Origin: Domibacillus sp. DTU_2020_1001157_1_SI_ALB_TIR_016
GTDB taxonomy: Bacteria > Bacillota > Bacilli > Bacillales > Domibacillaceae
DNA: 64,000 bases
Assembly: GCF_032341995.1 (NCBI RefSeq)
Contig: NZ_CP135439.1
Coordinates: 2,480,001-2,544,000 of the forward strand
Reading direction: 5' to 3'
Shown: positions 17,052-27,557 of the stretch, in pieces
How the letters are laid out: each line of letters opens with the position of its first letter
How positions within the stretch are numbered: the first letter of the stretch is position 1
Made by a program: the position numbers and the translations under genes
Notes under the pieces: model-generated
The model's input: the letters and a program-made list of their open reading frames with translations, nothing else
Told to the model about the DNA's origin: nothing
Databases searched by the model: none

Positions 17052-17822
17052 TTATTTCCTTTTCCATCCAAGGCGCTCTGAAATGTCGCTTCCCGCTTTT
17101 ATCATGCGCTCTCTTAACGCTTTTAAGCGCTCATCCGTCATACGGAGAGTGGGGCCAGAAATTGATACAGCCGCTGCAATGGCTCCATGATGATCAAATA
17201 CCGGTGCTGCAATACAGCAGATTCCAGGCTCGTTTTCTTCAAGATCGAGCGCATATCCTGCTTCTCTTACACGCGCGAGCTCTGCCAGATACGCTTCTTT
17301 CGTTGTAATGGTCTGGTCTGTATGGACCGGCAGCCCTCTTCGTTCCAATATATCGTTTACTTCTGATTGGGGCAGATGGGCTAAAATCGCTTTTCCGACA
17401 GACGTGCAGTGAACAGGCGCACGCCTGCCGACTTTTGAATGCATACGCAGCGCTTCGTGTCCGTCCAGCTTTTCAATATACACCACTTCTCCACGGTCAT
17501 ACACGACAAGGTGAACCACTTCATTTGTTTCCGCCTCCAACTGGCGCAGAACATCCTGTGCTTCTGATCGGACATCGAGTGATTCCAGCAGCCTTGAGCT
17601 TACCTCTAAAAAAGCGTAGCCGATTCGATAGCGGCCTGTTTCCTTATGCTGTTCAATATAGCCGTATTGCTCAAGTGTCGCTAGTGTCCGAAACACCGAG
17701 CTTTTATTAATATCCATTCCATTCGCAATTTCTGTTACACCAAGCCCCCTCGGGGATGCACTGACAAGTGCAATAATATCAAGCGCACGCGCGACCGATT
17801 TAACGACGTTTTCTCTTTCCAA
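17052..17822 (-). CDS. IclR-family regulator, probably of glyoxylate/glycolate metabolism
   Basis: A 256-residue protein with an N-terminal winged helix (GVTEIANGMDINKSSVFRTLATLEQYGYI) and a C-terminal effector domain (GRRAPVHCTSVGKAILAHLP, ISGPTLRMTDE). The TTG at 17822 follows AAGGGATTCGG. It lies 51 bases after malate synthase G on the same strand, and IclR proteins commonly control glyoxylate enzymes, so malate synthase is a plausible target (inference). Confidence 0.9.
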   Translation of the reverse strand: MERENVVKSVARALDIIALVSASPRGLGVTEIANGMDINKSSVFRTLATLEQYGYIEQHKETGRYRIGYAFLEVSSRLLESLDVRSEAQDVLRQLEAETNEVVHLVVYDRGEVVYIEKLDGHEALRMHSKVGRRAPVHCTSVGKAILAHLPQSEVNDILERRGLPVHTDQTITTKEAYLAELARVREAGYALDLEENEPGICCIAAPVFDHHGAIAAAVSISGPTLRMTDERLKALRERMIKAGSDISERLGWKRK

Positions 17823-17873
17823 CCGAATCCCTTCCTCACTATGCAGGAAAAGCCGGCCGGGGCCCGCTTTCCT

Positions 17874-20030
17874 TTATGATGTAATACGATATTTTTCTTT
17901 TGCCTGGAGCCGTTTTTCGTGCAGGATCGGTTCTGTGTAGCCATTCGGCTGCTTATATCCTTTAAAGATCAACTCACAAGCAGCCGCAAAGGCAACCGAA
18001 TCATGATAATTCGGCCCCATTGGCCGGTAGCCGAGATCCCCCGCATTTTGCTCATCAACTACTTTTGCCATTCGCTCCAGCGTGTCCATAACCTGCTTCT
18101 TTGTGCAAATTCCATGATGCAGCCAGTTGGCCATGTGCTGGCTTGAAATTCGGAGAGTCGCCCGGTCTTCCATCAATCCGGTATTATAAATATCCGGCAC
18201 TTTGGAACAGCCAATCCCCTGTTCAACCCACCGGACAACATACCCTAAGATTCCCTGGGCATTGTTATCGAGCTCTTGCTGAATATCTTCTGGACGCCAA
18301 TTTGCTTTGGACGCGATTGGAATTTGCAGCATCATATCCCGAAAAGCGGAAGCTTGATCGGCGATTTCTTTCTGGCGGTCAAATACGTTCACTTCATGGT
18401 AATGAATGGCGTGCAAAACAGCTGCTGTCGGGGACGGAACCCAGGCTGTATTGGCGCCAGCCTGCACATGGCTGATTTTCTGCTCCATCATATCAGCCAT
18501 CAAGTCCGGCATTGCCCACATTCCCTTACCGATTTGCGCCCGGTGTCCAAAGCCCGCTGCCAATCCGCTCGCTACGTTCGATTTTTCATAGCCCTCCAGC
18601 CAGGCTGTTTTTTTCATTTCCCTTTTTTGAATCATCGGACCCACTTCCATTGACGTGTGCATCTCATCGCCAGTCCGGTCTAAAAAGCCCGTGTTAATAA
18701 AGACAATCCGGTTTCGAACAGCTGCGATACATTTTTTTAAATTAAGAGACGTTCGGCGCTCTTCATCCATCACTCCGATTTTAAGTGTGTATCGCGGCAT
18801 ATTTAATAAATCCTCAATCCGGTTAAATAAATCGTCTGCAAAAGCCACTTCCTCAGATCCATGCATTTTTGGCTTCACAATATAAATGGAGCGCTTGCGT
18901 GAATTCTTCCGGTTCGGCTGCCCGAGTGCTGACGGCTTGGCAATGGCGCTTGTGATCACACCATCCAAAATGCCTTCAAAAATTTCATCACCATGCTCGT
19001 CCAGTATGGCATTGCTGGTCATTAAATGGCCAACATTTCGAACAAACATAAGAGAGCGGCCGGGAAGTTCAAACGGCGCACCATCCGGCGATATATAAGA
19101 CCGGTCTGCATTCAGTGTACGTTGGATCTGCCTGCCGTTTTTTGTAAAAGAAGCGGATAAGTCTCCCCGCATCAAGCCCAGCCAGTTTTCGTACACAAGG
19201 AGCTTGTCTTCGGCATCGACGGCCGCTACAGAGTCTTCACAGTCCATAATCGTCGTTATGGCTGCTTCCAGTAAAATATCTTTAACCCCCGCTGGATCTT
19301 TTGAGCCAATTGGGTGCTCCGGATCCACTTGTATTTCAATATGCAGGCCGTGGTGCACGAGCAAAATCCCTTCTTCACTCGTTCCTTTTAATTGCTCTGG
19401 GTTCTTCAGTAATGTCTCGCCATTTTGTAAAGAAACGATCAGGCGGCCATTTTCTATACGATAGCCGGTTGATTCTGTATGTGAACCTGCTTCAAGCGGT
19501 GCTGCTGTATCTAAGAACCGGCGTGCAAAAGCAACGACTTTCTTGCCGCGAATCGGATTAAAGCCGGCTGACTTTTCCGCACCGTCCGTTTCCGGAATGG
19601 CATCTGTACCATATAACGCATCATACAAGCTCCCCCATCTTGCGTTAGCTGCGTTAACGGCATAGCGCGCGTTATTTACCGGTACAACAAGCTGCGGACC
19701 GGCTTGAAGCGCAATTTCATCATCTATGTTTTCCGTTTGGATCGTGAAGTCTTCCCCTTCAGGCTCAAGATAACCGATTTCCTCCAAAAAGGTTTTATAC
19801 GCTGCCGGCTCAAAAGAATGCTTTCGATGCCAATCGTTGATTTGAGCCTGCAAGTCATTTCTTCGCTCCAAAAGCTTCTTGTTTTTCGGTGTAACATCCG
19901 CCACAAGCCGACTGAAACCCGCCCAGAATGCTTCCTGATCCACCCCTGCCGGAGGAAGCACACGGCTGTTTACAAATTCATAAAATCGATCATCTACTTG
20001 CAGTGACCCTGCTTTCACATAATTCCCCAC
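17874..20030 (-). CDS. glcB: Malate synthase G
   Basis: About 718 residues, close to E. coli GlcB (723). It condenses glyoxylate with acetyl-CoA to malate. Characteristic regions: [64 protein letters not shown] and the C-terminal [12 protein letters not shown]. The GTG at 20030 has GGGG 9 bases upstream and gives [14 protein letters not shown]; the ATG at 20039 is an alternative but abuts the RBS. No isocitrate lyase is in the window, so glyoxylate may come from glycolate or purine breakdown. Confidence 0.95.
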   Translation of the reverse strand: MGNYVKAGSLQVDDRFYEFVNSRVLPPAGVDQEAFWAGFSRLVADVTPKNKKLLERRNDLQAQINDWHRKHSFEPAAYKTFLEEIGYLEPEGEDFTIQTENIDDEIALQAGPQLVVPVNNARYAVNAANARWGSLYDALYGTDAIPETDGAEKSAGFNPIRGKKVVAFARRFLDTAAPLEAGSHTESTGYRIENGRLIVSLQNGETLLKNPEQLKGTSEEGILLVHHGLHIEIQVDPEHPIGSKDPAGVKDILLEAAITTIMDCEDSVAAVDAEDKLLVYENWLGLMRGDLSASFTKNGRQIQRTLNADRSYISPDGAPFELPGRSLMFVRNVGHLMTSNAILDEHGDEIFEGILDGVITSAIAKPSALGQPNRKNSRKRSIYIVKPKMHGSEEVAFADDLFNRIEDLLNMPRYTLKIGVMDEERRTSLNLKKCIAAVRNRIVFINTGFLDRTGDEMHTSMEVGPMIQKREMKKTAWLEGYEKSNVASGLAAGFGHRAQIGKGMWAMPDLMADMMEQKISHVQAGANTAWVPSPTAAVLHAIHYHEVNVFDRQKEIADQASAFRDMMLQIPIASKANWRPEDIQQELDNNAQGILGYVVRWVEQGIGCSKVPDIYNTGLMEDRATLRISSQHMANWLHHGICTKKQVMDTLERMAKVVDEQNAGDLGYRPMGPNYHDSVAFAAACELIFKGYKQPNGYTEPILHEKRLQAKEKYRITS

Positions 20031-20083
20031 GTATAACATCCCCTTTGTTTGGTATTACGCAACAATGTTTCAAAAAAAATCTT

Positions 20084-20149
20084 AAAAAAAGAGTAACATG
20101 GCTTTCAGAAAATTTCAACTTCTTTCTGAAAGCCTTTTCTCATTTTTTC
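20084..20149. terminator. Hairpin between the 31-residue peptide gene and malate synthase
   Basis: The stem GGCTTTCAGAAA/TTTCTGAAAGCC spans 20100-20134. On the minus strand it begins 5 bases after the stop of the small peptide gene and is followed, after a 9-base gap, by seven T. It could be a terminator or attenuator before glcB; on the plus strand it is also followed by a T-rich run. Confidence 0.6.
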
Positions 20150-20235
20150 CATAATTTTTGTAATATTGGATAAAGCTTCACCATGGCCAAAATGACTACT
20201 GCCCAGACTATAATTTGTAAAATAAGATCATTCAT
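20140..20235 (-). CDS. 31-residue single-span membrane peptide
   Basis: An open frame of 31 codons: start MNDLILQIIVWAVVILAM, then KLYP and a basic end, KLWKK. AAAGGAG lies 9 bases upstream of the ATG at 20235, an ideal RBS. One hydrophobic segment spans about residues 4-19, with positive charge at the C-terminus. It is followed by a hairpin. I recognise no family. Size, RBS and composition argue for a real membrane peptide rather than chance. Confidence 0.65.
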   Translation of the reverse strand: MNDLILQIIVWAVVILAMVKLYPILQKLWKK

Positions 20236-20417
20236 CGCTATCTTCTCCTTTACATCCCAGTATATCAAAAATAAAGGGATATTTAACGGATCATCGCACG
20301 CCCGACTTGAGATAAGGCCTGCTTAAAAACAAAAATAAACAGCAAAATGTATCAGAACGAGGCAAAGTGTGAGATAATAGACAAGATTGACCAATAATCC
20401 CGGGGGTGGCGTTTAAA

Positions 20418-20648
20418 ATGTCTTATTACAGCAAAAATCGTACGGAACCATTGCCAAACGTTGATATCGAGACATGGGAATGCCCGTCGGAGGGCTGCAA
20501 AGGCTGGATGAGAAAGAACTTTTCAGATGATGATTCACCAACGTGCCCATTTTGCGGGAGCGAGATGGAAAACGGAACCCGGCACACGAATTCGCTGCAA
20601 AACAATACGTTTCGTAAACCGGCAGAGGCCGAACAAAAAAAAGCGTGA
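20418..20648 (+). CDS. ydjO: Cold-inducible YdjO-like zinc-binding protein
   Basis: A 76-residue protein, MSYYSKNRTEPLPNVDIETW, with four cysteines in WECPSEGCKGWMRKNF and PTCPFCGSEM, as in the YdjO family of Bacillus. A rubredoxin-like zinc site is likely. The ATG at 20418 follows GGGGGTGG; a GTG 12 bases upstream has no RBS. A weak hairpin follows the stop. Confidence 0.82.
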   Translation: MSYYSKNRTEPLPNVDIETWECPSEGCKGWMRKNFSDDDSPTCPFCGSEMENGTRHTNSLQNNTFRKPAEAEQKKA

Positions 20649-20674
20649 TCCCTCTTGGGAATCCGCTTTTTTCT
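20636..20674 (+). terminator. Weak terminator after ydjO
   Basis: An imperfect stem (GCGTGATCCC/GGGAATCCGC, three internal mismatches) is followed by TTTTTTCTTTT. It overlaps the last codons of ydjO. Confidence 0.6.
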
Positions 20675-20685
20675 TTTGCCTGCTT

Positions 20686-20997
20686 TTATTGATTTCCAGG
20701 TTTGTCAAAAGCATTTGTTTTTTTCGATGCTTTAATCCGATACCGCTTATCACTTTCTGTTTTTGGAAAAAATTCAATTTCTTCCTCTGTTACAGAAGGT
20801 TTCTCTTCCTTTTCTTCGATCATTTCCTGAAGAAGATGACCTTCCGCCTCTGTCATCCGGGCATCGTACGTATCCATCAACCGCTGCAGGTCTTCAAGCG
20901 TTTCTGCCCGTCCATCATGCTGCACTTCTTTTAACAAGCGGTTTGATTCTTCTTCTGTTAATTCCATATATCCAACTCGTATCCGTTCAGCTGCCAT
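20686..20997 (-). CDS. Hypothetical soluble, highly charged protein
   Basis: A 103-residue, Glu/Lys-rich, probably helical protein (MELTEEESNRLLKEVQHDGR..., EMIEEKEEKPSVTEEEIEFF). It has no signal, membrane segment or cysteine, and I do not recognise the family. The ATG has AGGAGG 8 bases upstream, so the frame is probably real. It is convergent with ydjO and 75 bases downstream of the DUF456 gene. Confidence 0.7.
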   Translation of the reverse strand: MAAERIRVGYMELTEEESNRLLKEVQHDGRAETLEDLQRLMDTYDARMTEAEGHLLQEMIEEKEEKPSVTEEEIEFFPKTESDKRYRIKASKKTNAFDKPGNQ

Positions 20998-21071
20998 TGC
21001 TCAAGCCTCCTGTATGCTTCTTCATGGTATGCTCTATACCCTTACAGAGGAAGCATCCAAACATGGGACGG

Positions 21072-21554
21072 CTACAGGATTGCTTCTGCCAAAAACCAGC
21101 CGATCATAATAAGCTGGATCACCACTTTGGCCAGCGTTCCGCTTAAGAAAGCAATAAGCGTGGCGTACGCAACAAAAAAAGCCTGTTTTATATTTTTTAA
21201 AACAATGAGTTCAACCGCAAAAACCGCTACAAATGGCACAATCAAAATCCCAAAGGGCGGGATGATAAACGAACCCGCAATAAGAGCAATCACCGCTGTC
21301 CACTCGCCCCATTTGGAACCGCCGTATTTTTTTACAAAGTAGCTGTTTGCCAGAAAATCAGCTAAAAACATAAGCGCTGTTAAAACAAGCATGCCAATCC
21401 AAAAAAGAATGGATAATTCCTCGCGGCTAATGCCAACATAATAAAGACCAAACCCTGCCCACAAAACGAGAACCGATGGAACAATTGGAAATATGAAGCC
21501 GGCAAAGCTTGCGATAAACAGTAAAATAATAACTGCCCAAACAAAAATAGACAC
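21072..21554 (-). CDS. DUF456-family membrane protein
   Basis: A 160-residue protein with about four membrane segments. Its glycine-rich centre resembles DUF456 (FPIVPSVLVLWAGFGLYY, ADFLANSYFVKKYGGSKWGEW, IPPFGILIVPFVAVFAVEL). Function is unknown. The GTG at 21554 follows GAGAGGG. Confidence 0.82.
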   Translation of the reverse strand: MSIFVWAVIILLFIASFAGFIFPIVPSVLVLWAGFGLYYVGISREELSILFWIGMLVLTALMFLADFLANSYFVKKYGGSKWGEWTAVIALIAGSFIIPPFGILIVPFVAVFAVELIVLKNIKQAFFVAYATLIAFLSGTLAKVVIQLIMIGWFLAEAIL

Positions 21555-21622
21555 ACATATCCCTCTCTTCTCTGTTATGATAGCATTGTACCATTATGCA
21601 AAGGAATAGGAAGTGATTCACA

Positions 21623-22000
21623 TTGATTAATATTGAACTGCCTCAGGCTGACTACATTTTAACAAGAAAACGGAATCCGGAGGACACAAGTGAAGCGCTG
21701 ATCGCACGTGAATACGGATTTACCGATTATCATAAAATTCCACGTGATAAACCAGGCGTTTTTCTTTTTTATGATGCACAGGACCGTCTTCTGTTTGTTG
21801 GAAAAGCCCGTAAACTTCGCATGCGTATCCGCAAACATTTTGAAGACAACGTGTCCGACATTAAAAACCACCGTGATGACGTCCATAAAATTGTTGTTCT
21901 TGTGGTCGATAACCCAATGGAACGGGATATTTATGAAACCTACATTATTAATACGTTCGAAGCGAAATACAATACGGATAAAGCGTTTTTCCGTTCTTAA
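21623..22000 (+). CDS. GIY-YIG-fold nuclease-like protein
   Basis: A 125-residue protein. Residues 43-75 follow the UvrC-type GIY-YIG pattern (PGVFLFYDAQDRLLFVGKARKLRMRIRKHF), with the motif altered to GVF...FVG. The catalytic-type Arg and Glu are in RIRKHF and MERDIYETYIIN. Stand-alone UvrC-N-like proteins occur in Bacillus; the role of this one is unknown. The TTG at 21623 follows GGAAGTG. A short GCCGG/CCGGC hairpin with T5 follows the stop. Confidence 0.78.
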   Translation: MINIELPQADYILTRKRNPEDTSEALIAREYGFTDYHKIPRDKPGVFLFYDAQDRLLFVGKARKLRMRIRKHFEDNVSDIKNHRDDVHKIVVLVVDNPMERDIYETYIINTFEAKYNTDKAFFRS

Positions 22001-22117
22001 TCCTGCAGCCGGTTTTTTTTGAAGCCGGCTTTTTCCCACTTTCTATGCTGCTTCTTTTTCGAAAATTTCTCCTTTCTGTCAAACAATCCACTCCATCTGT
22101 AACGTTTTGATACGTTT

Positions 22118-22124
22118 TGTCGAA
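22118..22124 (+). promoter_or_regulatory. Candidate Spo0A box upstream of the Spo0E-like gene
   Basis: TGTCGAA, the core 0A box, occurs in TTTTGTCGAA, 87 bases before the Spo0E-like start. A -10-like TATACT lies at 22152-22157. This would place a phosphorelay phosphatase under Spo0A, a familiar feedback pattern; a chance match cannot be excluded. Confidence 0.45.
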
Positions 22125-22210
22125 TCTGTTTTAAATAATACGATCTTTTCGTATACTAAATGCTGTTCTCTTATAAAAAAAGTATGGAAAGTACTCGCGG
22201 AGGTTTCAAA

Positions 22211-22378
22211 ATGAATACGTTGTTAAATCGTGATGAGTTAATGAAAAAAATTAAAAAAGTCCGCCGGGACATGATTGCATCCGGTACAACAAAAGGATTA
22301 AGCCATGCAGAGACCGTTCAGTACAGCCAGGAACTGGACGAGCTGATGAATCAATTTCAGCCCTATAGCAAGTTTTAA
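22211..22378 (+). CDS. Spo0E-family aspartyl-phosphate phosphatase
   Basis: A 55-residue protein. The pattern KKIKKVRRDMIASGTTKGLS followed by VQYSQELDELMNQFQ matches the small Spo0E-like family, in which SQxLDxL carries the functional Asp. These proteins dephosphorylate Spo0A~P and restrain sporulation. The ATG at 22211 has GGAGG 7 bases upstream. It is monocistronic with a long terminator. Confidence 0.8.
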   Translation: MNTLLNRDELMKKIKKVRRDMIASGTTKGLSHAETVQYSQELDELMNQFQPYSKF

Positions 22379-22404
22379 ACATTTTTTCTCCTTATTGTTT
22401 TTCA

Positions 22405-22449
22405 GGCACAAAAAAACCAGCTCCGAAACGGGGCTGGTTTTTTTGTGCC
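22405..22449 (+). terminator. Terminator of the Spo0E-like gene
   Basis: A long inverted repeat: GGCAC-A7-CCAGCTCCG, loop AAA, CGGGGCTGG-T7-GTGCC. It is symmetrical, so it can also act on the other strand. Confidence 0.93.
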
Positions 22450-22485
22450 GCTTTTGCCGTATTATCAAAAATAAGAAAGTTTTAA

Positions 22486-22554
22486 ACCACCACTCCTCAA
22501 AGTGGGTGTTTGCAAAAACGTTCATGTCTGTCCTCCCTGCCGAACCGGCAGAGG
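22486..22554. other. Two adjacent hairpins in a gene-free stretch (22450-22768)
   Basis: Hairpin 1 (22486-22508) pairs ACCACT with AGTGGGT. Hairpin 2 (22532-22554) is CCTCCCTGCCG/CGGCAGAGG with loop AAC. The remaining 300 bases between the Spo0E-like and flavin monooxygenase genes show no gene. The minus-strand text recalls IS200/IS605-type ends or their guide-RNA scaffolds, but no tnpA or tnpB is nearby. It may equally be an unknown structured RNA. Confidence 0.35.
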
Positions 22555-22768
22555 CTTGTCAATCCCGCTTTAATGTTAAACTCCCTATTACAGCTTAAAG
22601 GTTAAAACTTAATTAAAAAAACACGTACAATGCAGCTGTATTCGTATCTTACTTCTTTTTCGCCTGAAATGCAAGCCGTTTTATTTTGCCACACGAAATA
22701 TTCCTGCTACACTAAACAGACGAGAAATGAGTACCTTTACTTACCTTATATGAAAGAAGTGTTTATAG

Positions 22769-23755
22769 ATGTCTATCTCTTATTCTGCTCTTGATCTTGC
22801 TCCTATTACAGCGGGAAGCACCGCTTCAGAATCTTTTCAGCGTTCTGCTGACCTCGCCCGTCATGCAGAAAAATGGGGTTATAACCGGTACTGGCTTGCT
22901 GAGCATCATAATATGCCCGGCATTGCAAGCTCTGCCACATCCGTGGTGATCGGCCATATTGCCGCCGCTACAAAAACAATCCGGGTTGGCTCCGGAGGCA
23001 TTATGCTGCCTAATCATGCGCCGCTTGTCATCGCAGAACAATTCGGTACCCTTGAGTCCCTGTTTCCTGGACGCATCGATCTGGGGCTTGGCCGCGCTCC
23101 TGGAACGGACCAGGTGACGATGCGGGCACTGCGCCGCCAAAATATGAGCGACGGGCACGACTTTCCAGAGCAGCTGGCTGAGCTGCGCGGATACTTTAAT
23201 GGTACAAATCATGTTCATGCCGTTCCGGGTGAAGGCTTGTCCATTCCGATCTGGCTGCTTGGCTCAAGCGGGTTCAGCGCTCGCCTCGCTGGTGATTTAG
23301 GCCTGCCATTTTCTTTTGCAAGCCACTTTTCTCCAGATCATACGCTGCCGGCGCTCGCCCTTTATCGGCGCCATTTTACCTCATCGGACGTTCTCGAAAA
23401 GCCGCATGCTATGCTTGGCATAAACGTTATTGCCGCTGATACGGACCAAGAAGCAGAGTGGCTTGCTACATCCATGCAGCAGCAATTTTTAAACCTGATC
23501 CGCAACAAAGCGGTGCCTCTTCAGCCGCCAGTGGAGAGCATGGACGGCATTTGGACTGAATTTGAAAAAGCAGCACTGCAGCAGCAGCTCGGTTCCTCCA
23601 TCATCGGCGGTCCGGAAACCATTAAGAAAAAATTAGCCGCGTTCATCGAAGAAACCCGCGCGGACGAACTAATGATTAACGCGCAAATCTATGACCATGA
23701 AGCAAGGCTGCATTCCTTTGAACTCGCAGCAGACGTTTTGCGTTCGCTCGAATAA
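22769..23755 (+). CDS. LLM-class (luciferase-like) flavin-dependent monooxygenase
   Basis: A 328-residue TIM-barrel protein of the bacterial luciferase superfamily. Landmarks: [61 protein letters not shown] and IIGGPETI near the C-terminus. This form uses FMNH2; the substrate cannot be read from sequence. It appears monocistronic, convergent with catalase and sharing its terminator. Confidence 0.9.
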   Translation: MSISYSALDLAPITAGSTASESFQRSADLARHAEKWGYNRYWLAEHHNMPGIASSATSVVIGHIAAATKTIRVGSGGIMLPNHAPLVIAEQFGTLESLFPGRIDLGLGRAPGTDQVTMRALRRQNMSDGHDFPEQLAELRGYFNGTNHVHAVPGEGLSIPIWLLGSSGFSARLAGDLGLPFSFASHFSPDHTLPALALYRRHFTSSDVLEKPHAMLGINVIAADTDQEAEWLATSMQQQFLNLIRNKAVPLQPPVESMDGIWTEFEKAALQQQLGSSIIGGPETIKKKLAAFIEETRADELMINAQIYDHEARLHSFELAADVLRSLE

Positions 23756-23758
23756 AAA

Positions 23759-23794
23759 TCAAAAACCCCCTTCACCATGGTGAAGGGGGTTATT

Positions 23795-23797
<3 letters not shown>
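23759..23797. terminator. Bidirectional terminator between the LLM and catalase genes
   Basis: A perfect 14-bp-arm palindrome, AACCCCCTTCACCA/TGGTGAAGGGGGTT (23764-23791), with A-rich and T-rich flanks serves both convergent genes. Confidence 0.93.
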
Positions 23798-25390
<1,593 letters not shown>

Positions 25391-25433
25391 ATGTATTCCT
25401 CCCTGCCAAATTGAATTCACATTCCCATTATTT

Positions 25434-25458
25434 ATATCCTTTTTCCAAAAATTTAAAC
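25434..25458 (-). promoter_or_regulatory. Candidate sigma-B promoter of the catalase gene
   Basis: The minus strand reads GTTTAA (25453-25458), 13 bases, GGATAT (25434-25439). The Bacillus sigma-B consensus is GTTTAA-N12-14-GGGTAT, so only one position differs. Confidence 0.65.
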
Positions 25459-25489
25459 AAAAAAAGCGCTCGAAAGGGAGCGCAAAAAA
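25459..25489 (-). terminator. Terminator of ppnP
   Basis: The stem GCGCTC/GAGCGC with loop CCTTT is followed by seven T on the minus strand, after the ppnP stop and immediately before the catalase promoter. Confidence 0.88.
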
Positions 25490-25504
25490 CGAAAAACAAC
25501 TTGA

Positions 25505-25819
25505 TTACTCAGACAGATAAGAGCAGCAATAATCCACAATTGTATGTACTTTTAATTCAAATGTTTCATTGGCCGGCACGAAGAAAACACCCGCTCCGTC
25601 AATCGTTTCCCAGTCACCGCCTTGAAGCTTGTATTCGAGCTTTCCAGCTGAAATATCCATTTCTTCTTTTAACTCCGTTGAAAATGTATATTCCCCGGGC
25701 ATCATAATACCGAGCGTTTTTTTAGTTCCATCCTGCAGGAAAATGGTTCTGCTCGTTACCTTCCCGTCGAAATAAATGTTTGCTTCCTTTGTAATATCTA
25801 CGTTTTTTAGTTGAGTCAT
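25505..25819 (-). CDS. ppnP: Pyrimidine/purine nucleoside phosphorylase PpnP (YaiE family)
   Basis: A 104-residue cupin of DUF1255 type. Family text: KNVDITKEANIYFDGKVTSR, GTKKTLGIMMPGEYTF, VFFVPANETFELKV. PpnP splits various nucleosides with phosphate. The ATG at 25819 follows AAAGG. A good promoter (TTGACG-N17-AATAAT) for it lies 138-161 bases upstream, with its -35 in the arm of the palindrome at 25973-26028. Confidence 0.85.
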   Translation of the reverse strand: MTQLKNVDITKEANIYFDGKVTSRTIFLQDGTKKTLGIMMPGEYTFSTELKEEMDISAGKLEYKLQGGDWETIDGAGVFFVPANETFELKVHTIVDYCCSYLSE

Positions 25820-25972
25820 ATTCTCCATCCTTTCACTTTCTCCCAATAATTTATCATAAAAGCCCAGCTCATTAAACAGAATTTTCCCACTACTTTTCAC
25901 TTTTCTTGCACATGTTAGAAATTCTATTTTTCCTTTCAAATCTTCTGTTTGCATTTTATTATTTTTTTATAC

Positions 25973-26028
25973 TTTAATTTCGTCAAGAAATCTTACATAA
26001 ATATGTAAGATTTCTTGACGAAATTAAA
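25973..26028. repeat. Perfect 27-bp-arm palindrome between ppnP and the ATP-grasp gene
   Basis: Left arm 25973-25999, loop AA (26000-26001), right arm 26002-26028, with no mismatch. Each arm carries TTGACG facing outward, and the centre reads TCTTACATA-AA-TATGTAAGA. It lies in a divergent promoter region. Neither arm continues into a T-tract, so it does not look like a terminator. Its length and perfection exceed a normal repressor site. Confidence 0.9.
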
Positions 26029-26032
26029 GGTA

Positions 26033-26061
26033 TTTACCGTCATTTGTTGTATTCTTACAAT
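26033..26061 (+). promoter_or_regulatory. Promoter of the ATP-grasp/alpha-E/transglutaminase operon
   Basis: TTTACC (26033-26038), 17 bases, TACAAT (26056-26061), 26 bases before the start. The perfect palindrome begins just upstream of the -35. Confidence 0.6.
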
Positions 26062-26087
26062 AAATACTTTTAAGGAGAGTCCTGAAA

Positions 26088-27557
26088 ATGTTTAAACCAT
26101 ACAATAGTGATCCTTATTTCGACGAAATGATTGACCAAAACGGAAATCCGAGGGAACATTACCAACGTTTTTATAACTCTCTTCTACAATTGAATCCTGA
26201 AGAATTAAAAGAAAAACAGGATACAGCAAATTTAAATTTTTTACGTCAGGGCATAACGTTTACCGTCTATGGAAATGAAGGCGGGACCGAACGGACGCTG
26301 CCTTTCGATTTTATTCCTATTATTATCCCATCTGACAAGTGGAAGCAAATCGAAAAAGGAATGGTACAGCGTGTCAAAGCATTAAATTTGTTTTTAGATG
26401 ACATTTACCATGGTCAAAATATTTTGAATGATGGGATTATTCCGCGTGACCTCATTGAACAAAACCCTTACTTTTACTACCAGCAGGCAGGCGGGGTAGA
26501 CATCCCGCTTCGAAACTATATTTTTTTGGCAGGCATTGATTTAATCAAAGATGAAAAAGGTGTTTATAGAGTACTTGAAGACAACTTGCGAAACCCTTCC
26601 GGCATGTCATATGTATATCAAAACCGGTATGTGATGCGCCAGGTTTGTCCGGAATTCTTTTCAAAGCATTCCCTTAACATGCTGGAAGAACAAATCGGCC
26701 ACCTGCACGCTGCTTTAATGTCCCATCTTCCTAAAAATGCAAGAACAACCGCCGATCCACGAGCTGTTTTGCTAACACCGGGCATGTATAATTCCGCTTA
26801 CTATGACCACGTTTTTTTAGCACAGCGGATGAATATTTCTCTTGTTGAAGGGCGGGATTTGATTGTTAAGGACAAAATCGTCTACATGAAAACAATCAGG
26901 GGACTAAAACGGGTTGATATTATTTACCGGCGTATTGATGACGATTTTCTTGATCCACAGGCATTTCGAAAAGATTCCCGTTTAGGCATTCCCGGCCTGC
27001 TCGATGCGTACCGGGCAGGAAATGTTTCGATCGTAAACGGCATCGGCAACGGGGCTGCAGATGATAAAGCGATCTATGCTTATGTACCTGATATGATCAA
27101 ATATTATTTAAACGAAGAACCGATTATCCCAAATGTGGAAACCTATATGCTGCGAAATCCTGAACAGCGCGAATGGGTGCTTAAGCATATTGACCAGCTT
27201 GTTGTTAAAAACGTAGGAGCTTCCGGAGGCTACGATATGTTGATTGGCCCGCACGCGTCTGAAGAAGAAATCGCTGTTTTCAAAGAGAAAATTATGGAAA
27301 ACCCCAATCAATATATTGCGCAGCCGACCATCAAGCTGTCACGAGCACCGGTTTATCAGGATGGCCGCTTTTATCCTTGCCATGTAGACCTTCGTGTATT
27401 TGTGATGAAAGGGGAAAACATTAATGTTTTTCCAGGCGGCCTGTCACGTGTTGCGTTAAAAGAAGGCTCACTCGTTGTGAACTCTTCACAAGGCGGAGGA
27501 GCAAAAGATACTTGGGTATTAAAGGAGGAACCACAGCATGCTAAGCAGAGTCGCTGA
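26088..27557 (+). CDS. Circularly permuted ATP-grasp protein (DUF404/DUF407 type)
   Basis: A 489-residue protein with landmarks of the permuted ATP-grasp family: LPFDFIPIIIP, GVYRVLEDNLRNPSGMSYVYQNR, VDIIYRRIDDDFLDP, GNVSIVNGIGNGAADDKAIYAY, VVKNVGASGGYDMLIGP and LSRAPVY. Such enzymes are predicted to form amide bonds on unknown peptides and occur beside alpha-E and transglutaminase-like genes, exactly as here. The ATG follows AAGGAG. The three-gene operon looks more AT-rich than its neighbours. The substrate is unknown. Confidence 0.9.
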   Translation: MFKPYNSDPYFDEMIDQNGNPREHYQRFYNSLLQLNPEELKEKQDTANLNFLRQGITFTVYGNEGGTERTLPFDFIPIIIPSDKWKQIEKGMVQRVKALNLFLDDIYHGQNILNDGIIPRDLIEQNPYFYYQQAGGVDIPLRNYIFLAGIDLIKDEKGVYRVLEDNLRNPSGMSYVYQNRYVMRQVCPEFFSKHSLNMLEEQIGHLHAALMSHLPKNARTTADPRAVLLTPGMYNSAYYDHVFLAQRMNISLVEGRDLIVKDKIVYMKTIRGLKRVDIIYRRIDDDFLDPQAFRKDSRLGIPGLLDAYRAGNVSIVNGIGNGAADDKAIYAYVPDMIKYYLNEEPIIPNVETYMLRNPEQREWVLKHIDQLVVKNVGASGGYDMLIGPHASEEEIAVFKEKIMENPNQYIAQPTIKLSRAPVYQDGRFYPCHVDLRVFVMKGENINVFPGGLSRVALKEGSLVVNSSQGGGAKDTWVLKEEPQHAKQSR

